A stretch of 64,000 bases of DNA from Meconema thalassinum (taxonomy: Eukaryota; Arthropoda; Insecta; Orthoptera; Tettigoniidae). Positions 1 through 10,002 of the stretch are shown here, in pieces (position 1 is the stretch's first letter; each line of letters opens with the position of its first letter). The stretch lies in NCBI GenBank assembly GCA_946902985.2, contig OX336397.1, forward strand, positions 156,295,890-156,359,889, written 5' to 3'. The translations under genes and the position numbers were made by a program. Below the pieces are notes generated by a model. It worked only from the letters and a program-made list of their open reading frames with translations, ran no database searches and was not told the origin of the DNA.

Positions 1-3000
1 AAAAATCGTTTTGAGTAAAAAAGTTGCATACCGCGGAGATCTTACACATGTAGATTTAAAGTTTTTTGATAAGACTTAAAATTGAAATTCAGGGCCCCAA
101 AAAAGGATTCGGCCCAGCACCGATTTTAACGCCCAACAATAGGATTCGTCATAGTCACTAACTCATTCACCGTATCAAATTTCAGCTTCATATCTTGAAA
201 ATTGCGACCAGTACTTAGCTAAACGCAAAAATGTCACGCACAATGGACATTTTCAGGGCCCTAAAAAAAGGAAACGGTGAGAGATATCAAAAAATCGTTT
301 AGAGTAAAAAAGTTGCATACCGCGGAGGTCTTACACCTGAACATTTAACATTTTTCGATACGACCAACCGTTTCCGAGATATATCGATTCCAAAAATAAA
401 TTTGAAATTCAGGGCCCCCAGAAAAGATCCGGCCCTGCACCGATTGTAACGCCCAACAATAGTATTCGTCACAGTCACTTACTCTTTCACCGTACCAAAT
501 TTCAGCTTAATAATTTGAAAATTGCGACCAGTACCTAGCTAAACGCAAAAATGTCACGCACAATGGACATTTTCAGGGCCCCAAAAAAAGAAAACGGTGA
601 GAGATATCAAAAGATAGTTTTGAGTAAAAAAAGTTGCATACCGCGGAGATCTTACACCTATACATTTAACATTTTTCGATACGACCAACCGTTTCCGAGA
701 TATATCAATTCCTAAAAAATGTTTGAAATTCAGGCCCCCCACCCCAAAAGATTCGGCCCTGTACCGTCTTTAACGCCCGACAATTGGTTTCCTCACAGGG
801 TCTAACTCTTTCACCGCACCAAATTTCAGTTCGATATCTTGAAAATTGCGACCTGTACTTCGCTAAACCCAAATATGTCACGCACAATGGACATCTTCAG
901 GGCCCCAAAAAGGAAAACGGTGAGAGATATCAAAAAATCATTATGAGTAAAAAAGTGGCATACCGCGGAGATCTTACACCTGTACATTTAACGTTCTTCG
1001 ATACGACCAACCGTTTCCGAGATATATCGATTCCAAAAAAAAAGTTTGAAATTCAGGGCCCCCGAAATAATCGGGCCGTGCACCGTTTTTAACGCCCGAC
1101 AACAGGTTTCCTCACAGGGTCTAACTCGTTCACCGCTCCAAATTTCAGCACGATAACATGAAAATTAAGACCTATACTTCGCTCAACCCAAAAATGTCAT
1201 GCACAATTGACTTTTTCAGGGCCCCAAAAAAACAAAACGGTGAGAGATATCAAAAAATCGTTTTGAGTAAAAAAATTGCATACCGCGGAGGTCTTACACA
1301 TGTAGATTTAAAGTTTTTTGATAAGACCAACCGTTTCCAGAATATATCGATTCCAAAAAAAAATGAAATTCAGGGCCCCAAAAAAAGATTCGGCCCAGCA
1401 CCCATTTTAACGCCCAACAATAGGATTCGTCACAGTCACTAACTCTTTCACCGTACCAAATTTCAGCTTCATATCTTGAAAATTGCGACCAGTACTTATC
1501 TAAACGCAAAAATGTCACGCACAATGGACATTTTCAGGGCCCCAAAAAAGAAAACGGTGAGAGATATCGCAAAATCGTTCGGTGTAAAAAAGTTGTATAC
1601 CGCGGAGGTCTTACTCCTGTACATTTAACGTTTTTCGATACGACCAACCGTTTCCGAGATATATCGATTCCAAAAATATGTTTGAAATTCAGAGCCCCCA
1701 AAAAAGATCCGGCCCTGCACCGATTTTAACGCCCAACAATAGGATTCGTCACAGTCACTAACTCTTTCACCGTACCAAATTTCAGCTTAATATCTTCACA
1801 ATTGCGACCAGTTCTTGGCTAAACGCAAAAATGTCACGTACAATGGACATTTTCAGGGCCCCAAAAAAGAAAACGGTAAGAGATATCAAAGAATCGTTTT
1901 GAATAAAAAAGTTGCGTACCGCGGAGATCTTACACCTGTACATTTAACCGTTTTCGATACGACCAACCGTTTCCGAGATATATCGATTCCAAAAAACAGT
2001 TAGAAATTCAGAGCCCCCAAAAAAGATCCGGCCCTGCGCCGATTTTAACGCCCAAAGATAGGATTCGTCACAGTCACTAACTCTTTCACCGTACCAAATT
2101 TCAGCTTAATATCTTGAAAATTGCGACCAGTACTTAGCTAAACGCAAAAATGTCACACACAATGGACATTTTCAGGGCCCCCCAAAAAAACGGTGAGAGA
2201 TATCAAAAAATCGCTTCGAGTAAAAAAGTTGCATACCGGAGAGATCTTACACCTGTACCTTTAACGTTTTTCGATACGACCAACCGTTTCCGAGATATAT
2301 CGATTCAAAAAAAAAGTTTGAAATATAGGGCCCCCAAAAAAGATCCGGCCCTGCACCGATTTTAACGCCCAACAACAGGATTCGTCACAGTCACTAACTC
2401 TTCCACCGTACCAAATTTCAGCTTAATATCTTGAAAATTGCGACCAGTACTTGGCTAAAGGCAAAAATGTCACGCACAATGGACATTTTCAGGGCCCCCA
2501 AAAAAGAAAACGGTGAGAGATATCAAAAAATCGTTTTGAGTAGAAAAGTTGCATACCGCGGAGATCTTAATCCTATACCTTTAACATTTTTCGATACGAT
2601 CAACCGTTTCCGAGATATATCGATTCCAAAAAAAAATTGAAATTCAGGGCCCCCAAAAAAGATCCGGCCCTACACCGATTTTAACGCCCAACAATAGGAT
2701 TCGTCACAGTCACTAACTCTTTCATCGTACCAAATTTCAGTTTAATATCTTGAAAATTGCGACCAGTACTTAGCCAAACACAAAAATGTCACGCACAATG
2801 AACATTTTCAGGGCCCCAAAAAAAGAAAACGGTGAGAGATATCAAAAAATCGTTTTGAGTAAAAAAGTTGCATACCGCGAAGATCTTACACCGGTTCCTT
2901 TAACATTTTTCGATACGACCAACCGTTTCCGAGATATATCGATTCCAAAAAACAGTTAGAAATTCAGGGCCCCCCAAAAAGATCCGGCCCTGCACCGATT

Positions 3001-4078
3001 TTAACGCCCAACAAAAGGATTTGTCACAGTCTTTAACTCTTTCACCGTACCAAATTTCAGCTTATTATCTTGAAAATTGCGACCAGCACTTAGCTAAACG
3101 CAAAAATGTCACGCACAATGGACATTTTCAGGGCCCCAAAAAATGAAAACGGTGAGAGATATCAAAAAATCGTTTTTTGTAAAAAAGTTGCATACCGCGG
3201 AGATCTCACTCCTGTACATTTAACATTCTTCGATACGACCAACCGTTTCCGAGATATATTGATTCCAAAAAAAAGTTTGAAATTCAGGGCCCCCAAAAAT
3301 GATCCGGCCCTACACCGATCTTAACGCCCAACAATAGGATTCGTCACAGTCACTAATTCTTTCTCCGTACCAAATTTGAGTTTAATATCTTGAAAATTGC
3401 GACCAGTACTTAGCTAAACGCAAAAATGTCACACACAATGGACATTTTCAGGGCCCCAAAAAATTAAAACGGTGAGAGATATCAAAAAATCGTTTTGAGT
3501 AAAAAAGTTGCATACCGCGGAGATCTAACACCTGTACATTTAACATTTTTCGATGCGACCAACCGTTTCCGAGATATATCGATTCCAAAAAAAAGTTTGA
3601 AATTCAGGGCCCCCCAAAAAAATCCGGCCCTGCACCGATTTTAACGCCCAACAATAGGATTCTTAACAGTCACTAACTCTATCACCGCACCAAATTTCAG
3701 CTTAATATCTTGAAAATTGCGACCAGTACATAGCTAAACGCAAAAATGTCACGCACAATGGACATTTTCAGGGCCCCAAAAAAAGAAAACGGTGAGAGAT
3801 ATCAAAAAATCGTTTTGAGTAAAAAAGTTGCATACCGCGGAGATCTTACACCTATACCTTTAACATTTTTCGATACGACCAACCGTTTCCGAGATATATC
3901 GATTCAAAAAAATAGGATGAAATTCAGGGCCCCAAAAGAAGGTCCGGCCCTGCACCGATTTTAACGCCCAACAATAGGGTTCGTCACAGGCCCCAACTCT
4001 TTCACCGTACTAAATTTCAGCTCGATATCTTGAAAATTGCGACCTGTACTTTGCTAAACGCAAAAACGTCACGCACAT
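1..4078 (+). repeat. Satellite array, monomer about 318 bp
   Basis: Twelve to thirteen head-to-tail monomers. The landmark GAGAGATATCAAAAAATCG recurs near 280, 600, 921, 1244, 1560, 1880, 2204, 2515, 2838, 3160, 3475 and 3795, giving a period of about 311-323 bp. The window opens inside the array, so its left edge is not seen. Other constant blocks are CGTTTCCGAGATATATCGATT, GATCCGGCCCTGCACCGAT and AAATTTCAGCT..ATATCTTGAAAATTGCGACC. Many monomers carry a 62-102-codon open frame beginning MSRTMDIFRAP; this is a by-product of monomer identity, broken by small indels in others, and I do not call it a gene. The array stops in a (ATAC)n tract. Confidence 0.95.
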
Positions 4079-4112
4079 ACATACATACATACATACATAC
4101 ATACATACATAC
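4074..4112 (+). repeat. (ATAC)n microsatellite closing the satellite array
   Basis: A run of ATAC units directly follows the last CGTCACGCAC of the satellite and is followed by AGACAGACTTTTTCC. The same order (tandem units, then a CA/CAGA-rich microsatellite) is seen in repeat families A, B and C of this window. Confidence 0.9.
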
Positions 4113-4254
4113 AGACAGACTTTTTCCAATATACCACGGCTATATGAAAGCCTATAGGATCTTTAGATCCGGCTTTCATAACAAGGGGAGAGTGTTCATC
4201 AGTAAAAACTACACATGAAACGGATAGTCGGCAACTATCCAGTAACCGCCCTAT

Positions 4255-4615
4255 CTGGCCTAATTGTAGTATCCATCTGGATACCGAATAATAGTTCAGT
4301 ATCTGGCAGATACGGGATGGTATTTCAATATCCTGCGGATACCGGATAGTAGTTCAATATATGGCGGATACCGGATAGTATTTCAATATCTGGCGGATAC
4401 CGGATAGTATTTCAATATCCTGTGGATACCGGGTAGAAGTTTAGTATCTGGCAAATACCGGATAGTAGTTTAGTATCTGGCAGATACGGGATAGTATTTC
4501 AATATCCTGCGGATACCGGATAGTAGTTCAATATCTGGCGGATACCGGATAGTAGTTCAATATCTGGCGGATACCGGAGAGTATTTCAATATCCTGTGGA
4601 TACCGGGTAGAAGTT
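4255..4615 (+). repeat. 29-bp minisatellite
   Basis: About twelve imperfect copies of a 29-bp unit built on GGATACCGGATAGTAGTTCAATATCTGGC. Two unit types (ATCTGGC and ATCCTGC/TG) alternate irregularly. There is no coding potential. Bases 4113-4254 between the microsatellite and this array hold nothing I recognise. Confidence 0.9.
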
Positions 4616-5184
4616 GTTTGAAATAGCAACTTTCTATGGGTTCTGAGAGTCTACGGCTCAAATAGAGTTATTGGGTAGTTGGCAGAACTGCTACCTCTGA
4701 TAACGCATACAATTACGGCACTCACTGTCTATATAAGATGTGTTCGTTATCCGTAATAAGTTACAAGCAGTTAAACATTGAACTTATCAGCACGTGTAGA
4801 ATCATGTTGGTAGCACTGCCAAATATGGATAGCTCGATATTAATCTGAAATATTATGATCTTTTATGAGCAAAGTTAGGAAGAAATTAATTTGTTAGTGT
4901 GGTGGTTACTGGTACTTGAACACTGAACCTATCAGCAAAGCTTGATTTATGTTGGCAGCACTGTCGGTAACGGTTACTTAAAATTAATCTGCAATGACAC
5001 GCACTATGCGTGTGCAACATTTAATTATGTTGTCCTGCGTATTTTCTGATATATTGAGAGTACAATAAAAATAGAGAGATCATTTTTCAAGAGTTGGAAG
5101 TCCTGGTGACTCTAAGTCATATCTGTTCAGGCACGCAATACACACAGAAATTTGGTTGAAATCCAAGTGATAGTAAGGAAGTTA

Positions 5185-5960
5185 AGAGGGGCGTAATATA
5201 CGGTTTTACATTTTATTTTTTTCTACCCAAATGAAGTACATTACACATCAGTTGTTACGTCCACTTTCTCAACGTAATCTCCTTGTAGTTTTTTGCACTT
5301 TTGCCACCGATGTGTCAGTCTCTCCAGACCTTCTTGAAACCATTATTTCGGAGTTCTGCGTGCCCATGTCTTGAGAGCTGTGTCCAGTTCTGCAAAATCC
5401 GCAAAACGGCAGTCCACCACCAATGAATTGTCCAACAGTGCCATCAATTGGCTAGCGAATGGCGACCGTGTTCTGGGACACAAAGGGCATCATCCTCATT
5501 GACTGGCTGAAATCGGGGGCCACGATTAACAGTGCAGCATATGTGGCAACCCTTAAGCGCTTACGTCGTGACATTCAAACAAAGCGGTTAGGAAAATGGG
5601 CTAAAGGTGTGTTTCTGGACCATGACAAAGCCCGCCCCTACACTAGCCGAGAGACCACCGCTCCCATTGATCAAATGGGATTCACGGTGCTGCTACACCC
5701 ACCATACTCTACCGACTTGGCACCAAGGGATTATCACCTTTTTGGGAACATGAAGAAACCTCTAGACACAGCTGTCAAGGCATGGGTAAGCAGAACTCCG
5801 AAAGAATGGTTTCATGATTGTCTGGAGAGACTGACCGATGGCAAAAGTGTATAAGACTACAAGGAGATTATGTTGAGGAGGTGGACGTAACAACTTATGT
5901 GTAATGTACTTCATTTGGGTAGAAACATAGAAAGTGTAAAACTATATCTTACGCCCCTCG
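5185..5960 (+). mobile_element. Mariner-type element with about 200-bp inverted repeats
   Basis: Termini are AGAGGGGCGTAA on the left and TTACGCCCCTCG on the right, flanked by TA at 5183-5184 and 5961-5962. The inverted repeats extend far inward, roughly 5185-5390 against 5757-5960, and include GAAGTACATTACACAT and AATCTCCTTGTAG. Because the right arm contains the end of the transposase frame, the left arm carries an inverted, diverged copy of that coding end. The middle holds a truncated transposase. This is an internally deleted, rearranged derivative. Confidence 0.85.
5461..5854 (+). pseudogene. Mariner transposase, C-terminal catalytic fragment
   Basis: The 131-codon frame contains the second and third catalytic acidic positions of a mariner transposase: FLDHDKARPYTS, then HPPYSTDLAPRDYHLF, with exactly 34 residues between the two aspartates (DD34D). 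MATVFWDTKGIILIDWL, just before, is the strand carrying the first aspartate region. The N-terminal DNA-binding half expected of a roughly 340-residue mariner transposase is absent. The frame ends normally inside the right inverted repeat. In intact relatives the enzyme cuts and pastes the element at TA sites; this copy lacks its DNA-binding domains and should not be functional. Confidence 0.85.
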
Positions 5961-6103
5961 TACATGCACTTAAAGATGAAACTTGAGCCATATGTAGCCT
6001 AAAGCGATGCAGCACTCTGTACTACAGTACTTGTGCTCGTATTACATCAGGGCTGTCTTCTTGCAGGTGGACTCCTACATTTTGAGAGCTCCGCTGTTAC
6101 AAC

Positions 6104-6792
6104 CAGTGCTTGATTTGTAAAAAGAGAGGTTCCGGTACTGTGGGCTACCGGGCGGAGGAGGGGGGCTTACTGCAAGAACTATAGAGCTCCAAAAACGATA
6201 TATTTACGCTTTTCTGAACACCTTTAATAATTAATCAGCGGACAAAATAGCAATCTAATTTTGATTGCAATTTTATATTAAATTGAGACTGCTGTAGCAA
6301 CATTTTTCTTACATTAAAATTTAATGTAGGCCAACTAGACCACCATTCAAACAATGTACATTATTTCAATTATTTTTAAGTAATTTAAAAAAAATTAAAT
6401 ACATTCGGTTTGAAAATACACACACGTTCACCAACAATTATTTATTTCTGGTTTATAATTTTGTCTTTACAGTTTTCTGAAATAATTCTTTATTATAAAA
6501 GATACTGTAGACTACTTAAACATATTTTACCTCACAGTTTATAAAATTGTCCAAAGTTTAGAAAAGTTTTCTCTCTCTCTCACCTTGCTGTTAGTATCCA
6601 GAGCGGAATGCCATCTCCGAAGAAGCCAAGATTCCACGTACTTTGAAGTAAAGTTCACTCAAAGACAAAGTTGACCTTGACTTACAAGTAACGTTCCACA
6701 GTTCTAAAAATTATGTTATATATTCGACTTTTCCCCCCAATCAGAGGTTTCGATACCGCGTACCGGTGCGTACCTTCAAAAATCTAGCCCTG
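6104..6792. mobile_element. hAT-type non-autonomous element (MITE)
   Basis: Termini are CAGTGCTTGATTT on the left and, read inward, CAGGGCTAGATTT on the right. A perfect 8-bp duplication GTTACAAC flanks it at 6096-6103 and 6793-6800. Eight-base duplications and CAG..CTG ends are the mark of the hAT superfamily. The 689-bp interior is AT-rich and non-coding, so it must have been moved by a transposase supplied from elsewhere. The perfect duplication suggests moderate youth. Confidence 0.85.
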
Positions 6793-6800
6793 GTTACAAC

Positions 6801-8527
6801 TATTACATGAATGATACTCAACCTAAATAGCCTATGAAATAAAATTTATCCAACATAAAATCAAAATAATAACCGAAATTGGAACATAAATTTACTTGTA
6901 ATCAGTAAATCGTCCTAGGCTAGGTAACGCTTCCATCATGTGCAGACTGTCACAACGTTAAAAATTCTTCAGGAGCTTGAATACATCTTCCAATAAAAGT
7001 CTTCTAACTTCAGGATATTTTAATAGAGCCAATAACTTTAACAGAGACATTGGATATCAGCTAAATGATACTTGGCTGCAAGTTATTAAAGATCTGGAAG
7101 ATAGTTCCTGTCATTTTCTCTAGTTCTTCACCTATTTCAAATTGTACGGTTTCCTCTATGGCTACAGGGCCGTGATTTGATCTCCTTTGTTCGTCACTGG
7201 GGGAGTTTCCATCTGTTATTTCGCCGAGGCCTGTATGAGGTTGGGTATCGTACAGATACATTTCCATTTTGCTTCTGTTTCCTTATATCCATCCCTCCCC
7301 ACTTTCTCCTTATTTGGACATCCTCATTCTTCGAGGAGTCTCTATATTCCCTCCCCCCTTTTCCTTCTCCTCCCTTACTACTCTGTCCGCCGTTCTAATT
7401 AACATGGCGGGTTTTTCTTCCAAGGTCCATACAGTACTTCCTGGCGGCTGCTCTCTGGTGAAGAGCAGAGGAATTTTTCTAGTTTTTTTTTGTAATCTCA
7501 TTGGCACACTTTCTTTGGCCACATTGTTTTAATTCCATTGAAAAAGGAGGCAAGGTTCCTTCGAATCGTCTGGTATTTAAATTTTATTTCCACACGGCAA
7601 TGAAAAAAAAATCATGAATAATTTAAATATAAATTCTTGTTCAACTTTTTACTGCTCCGTGGAAGCTTCCAATTCTTCCTGCGATCCTTAATTTCGCCAT
7701 TATTGATTTCATAAAAAAAGGGGGAGTGGTTTAATGTTTTCCACGTCTCCAGACTTGTTGAGAGATTCCCAGAAATCCTTGTCGGGACATCTGCACTCAT
7801 GGCTCGCTCTCCACCATTGTCCTCCAAGTAAACAATCATTGCGATGCGTTTGCCACTTATTATTATTCCTGTTTCATATGTCCCACCTTATGACACAAAA
7901 GTTGTTTAAACATTGGCAATATTTATTCTTATTAAATCGTTATCACCTTCGTTTATTTTTGGGAACATGTTTTCAGTCCTCATTTGGACCTTCTTAAGTC
8001 TGTTTTCTTAGCCTTACAACATCATAGGCATATGTATTTTATTTTGATACCAGACGACTCAATTTTAACTTGGTCCCGCTGCGAAACTTCTTGCACTATG
8101 GACGTCTTCTGTTAACCTTATTACTTGAATGGTTGGTTGAATATTTTGAAACTGTCTTAATGTTTTTAATTAACTTGTCAATGTCGTTTGCTCCGAAAAT
8201 TCCGAGTTTATGTTATATACGTATTTCAATGCCTCATACAATATTTATTATTCTACAATTTCCATGAACGTCACAATAGCTTCCGCTCTCGCCGCCAGTT
8301 GCGTGAGGGTCAGGCCCTTCGCTACTCAGTGGTGAGCCGATTCATCCAGGATCGCGGAAATGTTAGTGACTTCAATGTTTCTTTAATTTTCTTTCACCAA
8401 ACTGGTTTAAAACATGTAGGGCCTATTCCCTTATTTTAGTGGCTTGTTTAAATTTCAGTAGAGAAGCTTGAGCGTAATATGATTGCAGAATTTGAGTCTG
8501 TTCATTACATGACGTAATTAGATTTTT
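6801..8527. other. Unassigned region with broken minus-strand frames
   Basis: I recognise no family here. On the minus strand three frames of 62-75 codons follow one another (7839-7612, 7522-7310, 7267-7061) with charged, soluble-looking composition, for example IAMIVYLEDNGGERAMSADV and EEKPAMLIRTADRVVREEKE. Stops and shifts separate them. They could be a decayed element ORF (LINE ORF1-like) or exon relics of a host gene. No splice structure, promoter or diagnostic motif decides it. Confidence 0.3.
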
Positions 8528-9474
8528 TAGCCTACTTTCGATTTTTGCAAAAAATGAAAGTAGACTTATGAGATCACTACAGGGCGAAAAAAAGTGTGTA
8601 TGTCTGTGTGTGTCTGTGTGTTTGTGTGTGTGTGAGTGTGTGTACTCTGAATGTCTGTCCCCCCCTATCAATTCGAACACGGTGAGCGAAAATTGAACGA
8701 AATTTGGTACAGAGGTAGCACTAGCAAAGGGCACCCCAGTGTCATGTTTTATATCGCCGCCATCTTGAGGGAAACGTAATGGCGGCCACACAAATGTTTA
8801 AAGCTTAAATCAAATTACGACTAACCTAATCATCCGATCTCTACCAAATTTTGCAACAACATACCTTTATAGAGGGAGCATCCTTTGACAAATCTAATAG
8901 GACATTAGCCTAATAGTTTGCGGATGGCGGCCATCTTTGTGTCAAAATCGATTACCCCTATTAATTCGAACACGGTGAAACCTAATGGAATGAAATTTGG
9001 TACAGAGGTAGCACTAGCAAAGGGCACCCCAGTGTCATGTTTTATATCGACGCCATCTTGACGGAAACGTAATCGCGGCCACCCAAATGTTAAAGGCTAA
9101 AATGTAATTACGACCAACCTAATAATCTAGTCTCTACCAAATTTTGCAACAACAAATCTTTATGTGGGAAGCATATTCTGACCAAACTGCTAGATCATCA
9201 GCCCAATAGTTTGCAGATGGTGGCCAAGTATGTGTGCAAATCGATTCCTCCTATCAATTCAAACACGGTGAAACCGAATTGAATGCATTTTTTTACAGAG
9301 GTAGCACTAGCAAAGGGCACCTCATATTCATGTTTAATATCCCTATAGCACGTTGTATTTCAACAAGCTACTACAACCAACTTTCAATTATACTCCTTGA
9401 AAAGGACAAAGAGTTATAACAATACCCATGCATTTAGGAGAAAGTAGGCTATATGTTCTTTACTGAACATCTTG
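8528..9474 (-). mobile_element. Family A hairpin-ended tandem-unit element, copy 1
   Basis: Read on the minus strand it begins CAAGATGTTCAGTAAAGAAC (small palindrome ATGTTC..GAACAT) followed by ATATAGCCTACTTTC. It contains about three units of roughly 290 bp with ACCAAATTT..TTCA.TTCGG and CACCGTGTTCGAATTGATAG phrases. It then has a (CA)n/(CAGA)n tract (8597-8645 on plus) and ends in a hairpin of TCTACTTTC..GAAAGTAGGCTA. TAGCCTACTTTC near the start and GAAAGTAGGCTA at the end form a 12-base inverted pair. It has no coding capacity. Copy 2, with about five units, lies at 16946-18540. Confidence 0.85.
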
Positions 9475-9574
9475 TTTATTTTAGTAAAGATTGAGAATTC
9501 ATAATTTTTATAATTTCAACTAGATATTTTCCTTTCTTCAAGTTCAAAATACAACAGTTAAATGAGATGAGTTG

Positions 9575-9738
9575 GCAACTGTTTCTAGAAACAACATTAT
9601 AAGGAAGCTAACAGGCACAGGTAACCCTAGCACTGTCAGAACCTCTTGCCTTGCACTGTGTTACTCTGCCGAGGAATATGCAAACCCAGTGTGGTTTAAA
9701 TCTAGTCACGCTAAAATAGTAGATGTTACTCTTAACCT
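9575..9738 (+). pseudogene. LINE J fragment, piece 1 of 4
   Basis: Encodes RNNIIRKLTGTGNPSTVRTS..LALCYSAEEYANPVWFKSSHAKIVDVTLN. This aligns with the region downstream of reverse transcriptase in the minus-strand copy at 22526-25053 (SARNCLLRKLSG..LALCYSAAEYACPVWYRSCHTKKVDTALN). The reading frame breaks where element X begins and resumes at 14085. Only the C-terminal third of the LINE polyprotein survives in this copy. Confidence 0.8.
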
Positions 9739-10002
9739 TTAACTGGTTATGTGGGGTGCTGAAAAGACCTCACGTGTAATATTCGCTTGTTTTTTAAATT
9801 TCAGACAGCAGTTGGCTACACTGTTGAGGAACTCAGTACCTTCTTGAATACGCTTGGAGTTTAATATAACGTCATTTGCATTGTTTAAAGTTGTGTCCAG
9901 TGGCGTAGCGTGAACTTTTGAGCTGGGGACGCCAAAGTTTTAAACGACAGTTAAACTACGGAACAAATCAAAAAGCTAATATGAAAGATACTGTCACATA
10001 CC

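Larger units (their letters stand above)
4745..6000 (+). repeat. Family C repeat remnant, split by a mariner insertion
   Basis: Segments 4745-5183 and 5963-6000 match the tandem units of the better preserved family C element at 32389-33773. Shared phrases include TATCAGCA..CTT, ATGTTGGCAGCACTG, TTTCTGATATATTGA and AAATTTGGTTGAAATCCA. The mariner at 5185-5960 interrupts the unit at GAAGTTACATGC; removing the mariner and one TA restores that phrase. Both ends of this copy are missing. Confidence 0.7.

Noticed and set aside
554..3964. Recurrent 62-102-codon frames (MSRTMDIFRAP...) in the satellite
   Set aside because: They follow from monomer identity; several monomers break the frame with indels, and frames also exist on the other strand.
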